A DNA stretch of 11,994 nucleotides from an uncultured Clostridiaceae bacterium. GTDB taxonomy: Bacteria > Bacillota > Clostridia > Lachnospirales > Lachnospiraceae. The notes under the pieces are model-generated. The model was given only the letters and a program-made list of their open reading frames with translations, was not told where the DNA came from and did no database searches. The stretch spans positions 1 to 11,994 of the forward strand of contig CAMWMT010000039.1 in NCBI GenBank assembly GCA_947175375.1, written 5' to 3'. How positions within the stretch are numbered: the first letter of the stretch is position 1; the number at the start of each line of letters is the position of its first letter. A program made the position numbers and the translations under genes. Below are positions 5,960 through 11,635 of the stretch, one piece after another.

Positions 5960-7948
5960 TCACCCTTTCAGCTCCTGCAGATGCTGCTTCAGTTCCACCA
6001 TCTGGTCACGCAGCATGGCCGCTGCCTCGAAGTTCAGCTCTGCAGCCGCCTTCTTCATCTTTTTCTGAATATCTCCGATCAACTTCTCCAGCTCCTTTGC
6101 GCTCATGGACTCCGGATCTTTTTCGAACCGGAGTTCTTCCTGCGCCACTTCTTTGGAGATGCGGATCAGGTCACGCACAGCGTTGTGAATCGTCTTATTA
6201 GTGATCCCATGTTCTTCGTTGTATGCCTGCTGAATCTCCCGTCTTCGATTCGTCTCTTCAATGGCAAGCCGCATGGAATCGGTCATATTATCCGCATACA
6301 TAATCACATGACCTTCGCTGTTGCGGGCCGCGCGGCCAATGGTCTGGATCAGGGAAGTCTCCGAACGCAGAAATCCTTCCTTGTCTGCGTCCAGGATCGC
6401 CACCAGTGTGATTTCCGGAATATCCAGACCTTCCCGGAGCAGATTGATACCCACCAACACGTCAAAGACATCCAGACGCATATCCCGAATGATCTCCGTT
6501 CGCTCCAGAGTATCCACATCTGAATGCAGATACCGGACCCGGATGCCAAGTTCTTTCATGTAATCCGTCAGATCTTCTGCCATCCGTTTGGTCAACGTCG
6601 TGATCAGTACTTTATGATGGTTTCCTACCTCTTTATTAATCTCCCCGATCAGGTCGTCGATCTGCCCTTCCACCGGACGCACAGACACCTCCGGATCAAG
6701 AAGTCCGGTAGGCCGGATGATCTGCTCGGTCCGAAACAATTCATGGTCTGCCTCGTACTCCCCGGGCGTCGCAGACACAAACAGCATCTGGTTGATCTTA
6801 CTCTCGAATTCATCAAAGCTCAGGGGACGGTTATCTTTTGCAGACGGCAGTCGGAATCCATAATCCACCAGCGTCCCTTTCCGGCTCTGATCCCCGAAAT
6901 ACATCCCCCGGATCTGCGGAATGGTTTTATGGGACTCATCAATGATGATTAGAAGATCATCCGGAAAATAATCGATCAGTGTATGGGGCGGCGTCCCCGG
7001 CGCCAGACCTGCCAGATGTCTGGAATAATTCTCAATGCCGGAACAGAATCCGGTCTCCTTCAACATCTCAATATCAAAGTTGGTCCTCTCAGCAATCCGC
7101 TGCGCCTCGATCAGCTTGTCCTCGCTCTTAAAATAACGGACCCGCTCTTCCATTTCTTCCTCAATATCCCGGGCAGCTTCCCGAATCTTTTCCATCGGTA
7201 CTACATAGTGAGAAGCAGGGAAGATGGCCACATGATTCAGCTCGCTCTTGATATCCCCGGTCAGCACATCGATCTCCAGAAGACGCTCGATCTCATCTCC
7301 GAAAAATTCTACCCGGACAGCCGTGTCAGAAGATTCCGCCGGAAAGATCTCCACTACATCTCCCCGCGCCCGAAAGGTTCCGCGCTTAAAATCCATCTCA
7401 TTTCGGTCATACTGGATATCGATCAGCTTTCGTATCATCTCATCCCGGTCGCGCTCCATGCCCGGACGCAGAGAGAGCACCATATTCTTATAATCCACCG
7501 GCGAGCCTAGCCCATAGATACAAGAAACACTGGCCACAATGACCACATCTCGGCGTTCCGCCAGAGCGGATGTGGCAGACAGACGCAGCTTATCGATCTC
7601 GTCATTGATCGATGAGTCTTTGGCGATATAGGTATCGCTGGACGGCACATATGCTTCCGGCTGATAGTAATCGTAGTAGGAGACAAAGTACTCGACTGCA
7701 TTTTCAGGGAAAAATTCCTTGAATTCTCCATACAGCTGTGCAGCAAGGGTCTTATTGTGCGCAATCACCAAGGTCGGCCTGTTTAACTGCTGGATGACAT
7801 TTGCCATGGTAAAGGTCTTGCCAGAACCCGTAACACCCAGCAAAGTCTGGAACTGGTTGCCTTCTTCGAAACCTTTAACAAGGGCTTCGATCGCCTGCGG
7901 CTGGTCGCCGGTAGGCTTGTATTCTGATACTAATTCAAAATGATCCAT
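5960..7948 (-). CDS. uvrB: UvrB, excinuclease ABC subunit B
   Basis: The protein has 662 residues, the usual UvrB length; AAGGAG lies 6 bases before the ATG. UvrB receives damage from UvrA, verifies the lesion by inserting a beta-hairpin between the strands, and recruits UvrC. Visible motifs are Walker A GVTGSGKT (38-45), the tyrosine-rich beta-hairpin YYDYYQPEAYVP (91-102), helicase motif II DESH (337-340), VSATPGEYE (391-399), REGLDIPE (505-512), the arginine-finger motif QTIGRAARN (535-543), and a C-terminal UVR motif (about 625-660) that contacts UvrC. Every key residue I looked for is present. uvrA and uvrC are not in the window. The gene is convergent with the FabK-like gene. Its upstream region holds palindromes and a one-mismatch SOS-box candidate. 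Confidence 0.98.
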   Translation of the reverse strand: MDHFELVSEYKPTGDQPQAIEALVKGFEEGNQFQTLLGVTGSGKTFTMANVIQQLNRPTLVIAHNKTLAAQLYGEFKEFFPENAVEYFVSYYDYYQPEAYVPSSDTYIAKDSSINDEIDKLRLSATSALAERRDVVIVASVSCIYGLGSPVDYKNMVLSLRPGMERDRDEMIRKLIDIQYDRNEMDFKRGTFRARGDVVEIFPAESSDTAVRVEFFGDEIERLLEIDVLTGDIKSELNHVAIFPASHYVVPMEKIREAARDIEEEMEERVRYFKSEDKLIEAQRIAERTNFDIEMLKETGFCSGIENYSRHLAGLAPGTPPHTLIDYFPDDLLIIIDESHKTIPQIRGMYFGDQSRKGTLVDYGFRLPSAKDNRPLSFDEFESKINQMLFVSATPGEYEADHELFRTEQIIRPTGLLDPEVSVRPVEGQIDDLIGEINKEVGNHHKVLITTLTKRMAEDLTDYMKELGIRVRYLHSDVDTLERTEIIRDMRLDVFDVLVGINLLREGLDIPEITLVAILDADKEGFLRSETSLIQTIGRAARNSEGHVIMYADNMTDSMRLAIEETNRRREIQQAYNEEHGITNKTIHNAVRDLIRISKEVAQEELRFEKDPESMSAKELEKLIGDIQKKMKKAAAELNFEAAAMLRDQMVELKQHLQELKG

Positions 7949-8004
7949 ATAATCTCCTTGTGAGCTATTTCCATTTTGGAAAACGAACTCATAATCTCTT
8001 CCAA

Positions 8005-8038
8005 GAATTCGCTACACATATGTAGCGGATTCGTTTTT
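8005..8038 (+). terminator. 12-bp hairpin with T tract, terminator-like on the plus strand
   Basis: GAATTCGCTACA (8005-8016) pairs over its full length with TGTAGCGGATTC (8021-8032) around the loop CATA, with one T-G wobble. T5 follows at 8034-8038. On the minus strand the wobble becomes an A-C mismatch and no T run follows the hairpin, so as an intrinsic terminator it works only rightward. That is odd, because both flanking genes (uvrB and the ATPase gene) read leftward. It may instead shape the uvrB leader or stop an antisense transcript. Confidence 0.45.
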
Positions 8039-8050
8039 CAACTAACGTTC
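8039..8050 (-). promoter_or_regulatory. Degenerate LexA/SOS-box candidate upstream of uvrB
   Basis: On the minus strand the sequence is GAACGTTAGTTG, one base away from the Firmicutes LexA consensus core GAAC-N4-GTTC. It lies about 90 bases upstream of the uvrB start, and uvrB is a common SOS gene in Firmicutes. No convincing -35/-10 pair was found around it, so the call is weak. Confidence 0.25.
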
Positions 8051-8099
8051 ATCTATTTTAAAACTTCTAATTCGGAATTAAAAATATTACTTCTACTTT

Positions 8100-9806
8100 T
8101 TATAGAATGATATCCTTAATCACTTCAACTATTTCAATATCAAATTCATCTTTTTGAAACTCCGAAATGATTTTAGATACAGATAAATTCAAAGAAAACT
8201 TCTGTTTGAACCAATTATTCAAACATCTAATGAATTCTTTTCCTCCAACTAATGCCAACTTATTTTCTAAATTTATCCACATATCCTTCATATATCTTCT
8301 AGTTTCAGCATTTGCAGTACTTATATCTATTTTTCTATATTTCAAAATATGCTCTGCATATTGATCGAACACGCGATCCTCATATGTATCAACAAGTTCT
8401 TCAAGTTCTGATAAAAAGACTCCATATTTTTCTTTTGATTGATGAGATAAACGAAATAACACCTGCGGTTCTAAAATATAATTTTCTAATTCTTTCCGTT
8501 TCCAGATATGCAAGTCCAAATAATTATCATGTGCTTCTTCATACTTTTTCTCTAACATATCTTTTGGATAATAATCACTATCTAGTATGCAAAAACATTT
8601 TATCATCCCTTTTGTCTCTTCATAAAATAATTTTGAAGTTCCAAATGCTTCTCTCAAATTTTGGAAACCATTCAATGATACATGTGGCAATGTTTCTAAC
8701 GAATTCACATGATCCCCCAATATTACCTCTGCTATCTTTGTCATAATTTTTAAATCTTTTCCCTCAACGAAAAGACATTTCTTGGCATCACCCAATCGTA
8801 TCAACGCTAAATTACTAACTGTTCCTATATCATCAATAATTTTTTGAACAGCACACAGATCTGTTGCATATTTCATTTTTCTATTCTTTTTATCTATCAT
8901 TATAATATCTTTAGAATCTAATTCTGAAATAATTTCTATTGAGTGAGTTGCTATTATCACTTGAGGATATCTTCTTTTTACAAGTCTAATTAATTTTCTT
9001 TGAAGATCCGGATGCATATATACATCTGGCTCATCTAAAATAACAGTTTCATTTTCTTTTGTTCTTGCCAAAAACCACATAATTTGTAACCACATCTGCA
9101 AACCGCTTCCCATCAAACCAATTTCAGCATAAAAATCAGTATCACATATATATAAGGCTAATATATCTGAAATTGGCTCATATTCTATTGTATTTATTCG
9201 TAGCCCACTCCAAGTATTTTCTACCAGTTCGACAAAATCATCCCAATAATCCGATTTATAGTTGTATACTTCATTTCTAAAATGCCTAGAGGATAAATAT
9301 GTTTCTTTATCCTTATCAACAGTTTCTATTGCAAGTCTTTTTTCGTTTTCCTTTATTAATCCTATCTGAGGAAGAATCGAGACACTAAATCCAATAGATT
9401 TTAGAGCTGTTGCTTTATTTCTAACACATTTTCCATTTTGGTCATATAATACTGCATATGCATATGATTTATTTGCATAAATATAAATTTTTATATTATT
9501 ATCAAAAAAAGCCTGTATTTGAGCATTTACATCTTCATATCTATATACCACTCCCCGCAGATCAATTTTCAGCCTTTCTACCTCCAGGCGAAAACCTTGT
9601 TCTCGTAGAGGACGCTCAAACTCTTTTGGCAAATCTTTATACGTTGTATGAGTACATTTTCGTACCGACATTGCTACCATTCTTAATGCCTCAATTAAAG
9701 AAGATTTTCCTGCATTATTCCTACCCACTATAGCAGCAATATTTTTGAACTGAATCGTCGTATTTTCAAAACATCGGTAATTTATTAAATGTATACTTTT
9801 TATCAT
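8100..9806 (-). CDS. OLD-like ATPase fused to a TOPRIM nuclease domain (single-gene anti-phage candidate)
   Basis: The protein has 568 residues; GGAAAGGA (9813-9820) lies 6 bases before the ATG. The N-terminal half is an ABC/SMC-type ATPase: Walker A GRNNAGKSS (28-36), signature-like LMGSGLQMW (231-239), Walker B VILDEPD (255-261) and the switch histidine in IIATHS (284-289). The C-terminal half has the TOPRIM pattern: FVEGKD (346-351, Glu348), ILDSD (407-411) and RKELENYIL (437-445). ATPase plus TOPRIM is the layout of OLD nucleases and GajA of Gabija; the EGKD and LENY motifs also recall the DUF4435 TOPRIM effector of PARIS, which exists in fused forms. No GajB-like helicase or second subunit is adjacent. 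The gene is clearly more A+T-rich than uvrB and its other neighbours and lies between uvrB and a tRNA cluster, which suggests acquisition. The exact subfamily is uncertain. Confidence 0.82.
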   Translation of the reverse strand: MIKSIHLINYRCFENTTIQFKNIAAIVGRNNAGKSSLIEALRMVAMSVRKCTHTTYKDLPKEFERPLREQGFRLEVERLKIDLRGVVYRYEDVNAQIQAFFDNNIKIYIYANKSYAYAVLYDQNGKCVRNKATALKSIGFSVSILPQIGLIKENEKRLAIETVDKDKETYLSSRHFRNEVYNYKSDYWDDFVELVENTWSGLRINTIEYEPISDILALYICDTDFYAEIGLMGSGLQMWLQIMWFLARTKENETVILDEPDVYMHPDLQRKLIRLVKRRYPQVIIATHSIEIISELDSKDIIMIDKKNRKMKYATDLCAVQKIIDDIGTVSNLALIRLGDAKKCLFVEGKDLKIMTKIAEVILGDHVNSLETLPHVSLNGFQNLREAFGTSKLFYEETKGMIKCFCILDSDYYPKDMLEKKYEEAHDNYLDLHIWKRKELENYILEPQVLFRLSHQSKEKYGVFLSELEELVDTYEDRVFDQYAEHILKYRKIDISTANAETRRYMKDMWINLENKLALVGGKEFIRCLNNWFKQKFSLNLSVSKIISEFQKDEFDIEIVEVIKDIIL

Positions 9807-10042
9807 TTTGCATCCTTTCCTCTAGGTTTATGTAAATTTTTCATTCCGTTTACATACAGATCCTATAAAAGTCCTTACAGTCCTCTCTTTAGTTGTTTCT
9901 ATTTCGTAGAAGTTCTGTCCAAATCAACTATAAAAAGGCTTCTATCATCTCTTCTAAGGGTTCATTATGTATTGAATTCTCGGATAGAAATTCTTCTACT
10001 TTTGTATGAAAATCACAAAATATTTTCTCTTACCATCTTTCT
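9807..10042. other. A+T-rich gap upstream of the nuclease gene; possible coding scrap, no gene called
   Basis: No intact gene is visible. On the minus strand 9928-10029 stays open for 33 codons (reading ...FHTKVEEFLSENSIHNEPL...) between two stops without a start or ribosome site; the composition looks protein-like and it may be a fragment of the same decayed locus as the neighbouring RhuM remnant. No convincing promoter for the nuclease gene was found. Confidence 0.4.
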
Positions 10043-10305
10043 CTATTCCCCTTTCAAATATCTCTCTACTTCCCGATCAAATTCCGAAATATACTTTTTA
10101 TCTTGTTTTACACGAAATGCCTCATATTCCCTTTCCGCTTTTTTCATAGCAGCTTCATGTGATATTATCCCCTATCCAGCCAGCACTTCCTATCGATTAT
10201 TCACCAAAAACTGATTCGTTTGTTTCACCCAGTCAGTCATACATACTCATTAAAATCTCGTCTTCTGCCATCAACTCAGCATAATCAATGAACATTGTCA
10301 CTAGT
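10043..10305 (-). pseudogene. Decayed RhuM-family gene, C-terminal remnant
   Basis: Reading minus strand, the frame gives VTMFIDYAELMAEDEILMSM-YD, then a stop. One frame over it continues as TDWVKQTNQFLVNNR-stop-EVLAG-stop-GIISHEAAMKKAEREYEAFR, then VKQDKKYISEFDREVERYL and a stop at 10043. This order (DYAE, M-x-DW, FL, a G-x-ISHEAA segment, A-x-x-EYE-x-FR, ISEFD) is the C-terminal signature of RhuM/virulence-protein genes often found in genomic islands. The frameshift coincides with a tandem GACTGACT, and removing one GACT restores MSMYDWV. Two TAG stops sit where the reading suggests lysine codons. The N-terminal part is missing or unrecognisable, so the gene is dead. Confidence 0.7.
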
Positions 10306-10712
10306 GTACTGTATCATTGATAAATAGCTAAATTTCACTAGTTTGCCAAGCCGTTTCATGGTATACTAAAAGAAACCTTCTTTTGCTTCTCCTTCTGTTT
10401 TAAAACTCTGGTAAGAACTTTTTTATCTTACCACAAATCCCTAAATTTGTATAGATGGAAATCGAACTTTTGTTCCCTTTTAATTTCCACCCTCTCCTGC
10501 GATGAACCTCACCAAGCCTAAATATCAGGGGACTCGGATATAGGAAAAAACACTTTCTTCACTTATGTAAAAAATAAGAAAATGTGATGTGACATCCTCT
10601 GAATTATTAACATCTGAAAATGCCGATAGATATGATTATAATATTCATTTAAAGAAAAAGCGACTTGAATTTTTATGACAATAACCTTTTAAACAATATC
10701 CAAAACGAAAAA
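10306..10712. other. A+T-rich intergenic region with a stranded SOS box and a hairpin; no gene called
   Basis: No intact gene with a ribosome site is visible on either strand. The stretch holds a perfect SOS-box-like palindrome at 10464-10475 and a perfect 7-bp hairpin, GGTAAGA (10410-10416) with TCTTACC (10426-10432). Both may be leftovers of a lost gene reading leftward toward the RhuM remnant. A T5 run just after tRNA-Tyr (minus strand, 10708-10712) may help end the tRNA transcript. Confidence 0.5.
10464..10475 (-). promoter_or_regulatory. Perfect LexA-type SOS-box sequence without a gene
   Basis: GAAC-TTTT-GTTC matches the Firmicutes LexA core GAAC-N4-GTTC exactly, with a flanking C that also fits. 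On the minus strand a plausible but weak promoter follows (TATACA, 17 bases, TAAGAT). No intact gene lies downstream before the RhuM remnant. Confidence 0.45.
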
Positions 10713-10795
10713 TGGATGGGGCAGGACTCGAACCTGCGGTGTTTCTTTGTGACGGATTTACAGTCCGCTGCCCTCGCCACTAGGCATACCCATCC
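10713..10795 (-). tRNA. tRNA-Tyr(GUA)
   Basis: Length is 83 nt. Acceptor GGATGGG/CCCATCC pairs perfectly. The anticodon loop is CTGTAAA with anticodon GTA. A long variable arm is present, as expected for bacterial tRNA-Tyr. The T arm is GCAGG-TTCGAGT-CCTGC, with discriminator A and no encoded CCA. It is last in the leftward cluster, one base from tRNA-His, and a T5 run follows immediately. Unlike its neighbours it shows no defect. Confidence 0.95.
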
Positions 10796-10796
10796 A

Positions 10797-10921
10797 TGGG
10801 GTGACCAGGGGGAATCGGTCTTCGCTCCGCTTCGGTCGGCGCAGAGCAGATGTCCCCCGGACATCTTGCGCCCCCGTAAGCAGAGCCACAATCTGCCGGA
10901 CTACCACTATCCTATGGCCAC
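10797..10921 (-). tRNA. tRNA-His(GUG) gene interrupted in the T-loop by a 53-nt insertion
   Basis: Acceptor GTGGCCA (10915-10921) pairs with TGGTCAC (10801-10807), one G-T wobble, followed by the His-type discriminator C and an encoded CCA (10797-10799). Anticodon arm GCAGA-TTGTGGC-TCTGC gives GTG (10887-10889). T-stem halves are GGGGG (10871-10875) and CCCCC (10808-10812), but 58 nt lie between them instead of 7. The CGATT end of the native T-loop (10813-10817) survives and the rest is the insert at 10818-10870. Base -1 in the DNA is T, not the usual G. Everything outside the T-loop looks functional. The product might be excised, tolerated as a hairpin extension, or dead. Confidence 0.8.
10818..10870 (+). 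repeat. T-loop insertion element, copy in tRNA-His, inverted relative to the tRNA
   Basis: In plus orientation it begins GTCTTCGCTCCGCTTCGGTC and continues into a hairpin: GGCGCA (10839-10844)-GAGC bulge-AGATGTCC-CCC-GGACATCT-TGCGCC (10867-10872, the last two bases belonging to the T-stem). Its first 30 positions match the tRNA-Lys copy at 22 without a gap, and five of the eight differences fall in the leading 20 bases as C/T or A/G changes. The hairpins differ in sequence but keep pairing. There are no terminal inverted repeats, no ORF and no visible target duplication. I do not recognise the element. Confidence 0.75.
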
Positions 10922-10923
10922 AG

Positions 10924-10996
10924 TAGCTCCTGCGGGACTCGAACCCATCATCTCCGGCTTGAGAGGCCGGTGTCCTAACCTTTAGACTAAGGAGCC
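10924..10996 (-). tRNA. tRNA-Glu(CUC), slightly irregular
   Basis: Length is 73 nt with D-arm GTCT...GGAC and anticodon arm CCGGC-CTCTCAA-GCCGG (anticodon CTC). The T-loop TTCGAGT is intact. The T-stem has an A/C mismatch and a T-G wobble (ATGGG/CCCGC), and the first acceptor pair is G-T. CCA is not encoded. It lies two bases upstream of tRNA-His. A CUC isoacceptor is usually dispensable when UUC is present, so relaxed selection could explain the weak pairs. Confidence 0.85.
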
Positions 10997-11000
10997 TCAA

Positions 11001-11072
11001 TGATCCCCATGGGACTTGAACCCAATACCTCCGGCTTGAAAGCCGGTGTCCTGACCTTTAGACCAGGGGACC
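11001..11072 (-). tRNA. tRNA-Glu(UUC), anticodon arm apparently one nucleotide short
   Basis: Acceptor GGTCCCC/GGGGATC, D-arm GTCT...GGAC and T-loop TTCAAGT are normal. The anticodon arm reads CCGGC-TTTCAA-GCCGG, so a 5-bp stem leaves a 6-nt loop, and an alternative 4-bp stem leaves 8 nt. The neighbouring Glu(CUC) gene has the standard 7-nt loop, and total length here is 72 against 73. The T-stem end pair is T/T. Either the gene is damaged, the loop tolerates the change, or there is a sequencing error. Confidence 0.75.
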
Positions 11073-11077
11073 TTACT

Positions 11078-11095
11078 GCAGGCATTTCCGCCTGC
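11078..11095. other. Perfect 6-bp hairpin in the spacer before tRNA-Glu
   Basis: GCAGGC (11078-11083), loop ATTTCC, GCCTGC (11090-11095). On the minus strand no T run follows, so it is not an intrinsic terminator for the XRE gene. It may be a processing signal between that gene and the downstream tRNAs. Confidence 0.4.
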
Positions 11096-11119
11096 TATTT
11101 TAATATTTCTTTTTCCGTT

Positions 11120-11374
11120 TCATGCGCTGATCTGTATCTGTGCTGCTGTATCAGTAACCAGAATGTCATCCACTCGTACCTGCAGGACTGCCGCCAGCAC
11201 TACCAGATTGTCTATGGTCGGCAGTGCCACGCCCTGTTGCCACTTGTATATGGCCTGCGGTGTAGCAAAACCAAAAATATCCTGCAGATCCCTTACGGAC
11301 AGATCTGCCTGCTTCCGCAGTCTGTTGATATTCTGTCCTGTTGCTGTCATATCTATGGTTGGCAGATTCACCAT
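11120..11374 (-). CDS. Small XRE-family helix-turn-helix regulator inside the tRNA cluster
   Basis: The protein has 84 residues from the ATG at 11374, preceded by AGGAGG (11383-11388) at 8 bases; a GTG at 11383 overlaps that site and is unlikely as a start. The HTH_3 fold covers most of the protein: GQNINRLRKQADLSVRDLQ (about 11-29), then the recognition part TPQAIYKWQQGVALPTIDNL and VLAAVLQVRVDDILV. This compact type is common in clostridia as a stand-alone DNA-binding domain; no effector domain is present. Only 42 bases separate it from the end of tRNA-Lys, and no terminator lies between it and tRNA-Glu, so it is probably on the same transcript as the tRNAs. Its target is unknown. Confidence 0.85.
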   Translation of the reverse strand: MVNLPTIDMTATGQNINRLRKQADLSVRDLQDIFGFATPQAIYKWQQGVALPTIDNLVVLAAVLQVRVDDILVTDTAAQIQISA

Positions 11375-11416
11375 ATCTTTCACCTCCTGTTATCAAAATC
11401 AATATCCAGGCGGTAA

Positions 11417-11540
11417 TGCTCCATATGGGGTGCTGTGGTCCGGTGGACCACGCTCAGCACGGACCGGAACGAAGTGGAGACCTCGAACCCATGGTCACTC
11501 GATTAAAAGTCGAGTGCTCTTCCAGCTGCGCTAATGGAGC
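11417..11540 (-). tRNA. tRNA-Lys(UUU) gene interrupted in the T-loop by a 52-nt insertion
   Basis: Acceptor GCTCCAT (11534-11540) pairs perfectly with ATGGAGC (11418-11424), discriminator A at 11417, no encoded CCA. Anticodon arm CTCGA-CTTTTAA-TCGAG gives TTT. T-stem halves are ATGGG (11488-11492) and CCCAT (11425-11429), separated by 58 nt instead of 7, the same total as in tRNA-His. The native loop start TTCGAG survives (11482-11487), then the insert runs 11481-11430. All other parts look normal. A terminator T tract ends two bases upstream, so transcription must come by read-through from farther right. Confidence 0.82.
11430..11481 (-). repeat. T-loop insertion element, copy in tRNA-Lys, same orientation as the tRNA
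   Basis: In minus orientation it begins GTCTCCACTTCGTTCCGGTC, then forms GTGCT-GAGC bulge-GTGGTCC-ACC-GGACCAC-AGCAC. Relative to the tRNA-His copy, two pairs of the outer stem change together (T-A to C-G, T-A to A-T) and two of the inner stem do so (G-C to T-A, T-A to A-T), while GTCC-N-CC-GGAC at the tip and the GAGC bulge stay fixed. That is compensatory change supporting a selected structure, although only two copies are visible. Confidence 0.75.
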
Positions 11541-11542
11541 AT

Positions 11543-11578
11543 AAAAAATACCGCCTACCTCATACAAGATAAGCGGTA
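11543..11578 (-). terminator. Strong intrinsic terminator directly upstream of tRNA-Lys
   Basis: On the minus strand a 12-bp stem (11567-11578 with 11549-11560, two G-T wobbles) closes a 6-nt loop and is followed by T6 at 11543-11548. It follows the short ORF and ends only two bases before the first base of tRNA-Lys, leaving no room for a separate tRNA promoter. It may act as an attenuator. Confidence 0.8.
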
Positions 11579-11635
11579 CATAAATCCATGTTCTGTTTCC
11601 CGTCAGGCATCCGTACAAAATCTGCCATCCAGGTA

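Noticed and set aside
5873..6523. 216-residue plus-strand frame
   Set aside because: Runs into the complement of uvrB; a shadow frame without motifs.
9789..10214. 141-residue plus-strand frame upstream of the nuclease gene
   Set aside because: Rich in Phe, Ser and Tyr as expected of antisense A+T-rich DNA; it overlaps the RhuM remnant, whose minus-strand reading is clearly family-like.
10410..10432. CRISPR repeat or attachment site at the GGTAAGA/TCTTACC palindrome
   Set aside because: Only one copy exists, with no spacers or direct repeats around it, and no integrase gene is in the window.
10758..11000. Small frames across the tRNA cluster on both strands
   Set aside because: They cross tRNA genes and the T-loop insertions; no ribosome sites and no protein-like composition.
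11430..11487. Group I or group II intron, or a known self-cleaving ribozyme, as explanation of the T-loop inserts
   Set aside because: At 52-53 nt they are far too short for group I or II introns, and I saw no hammerhead core (CTGATGA...GAAA) or other ribozyme signature I could recognise.
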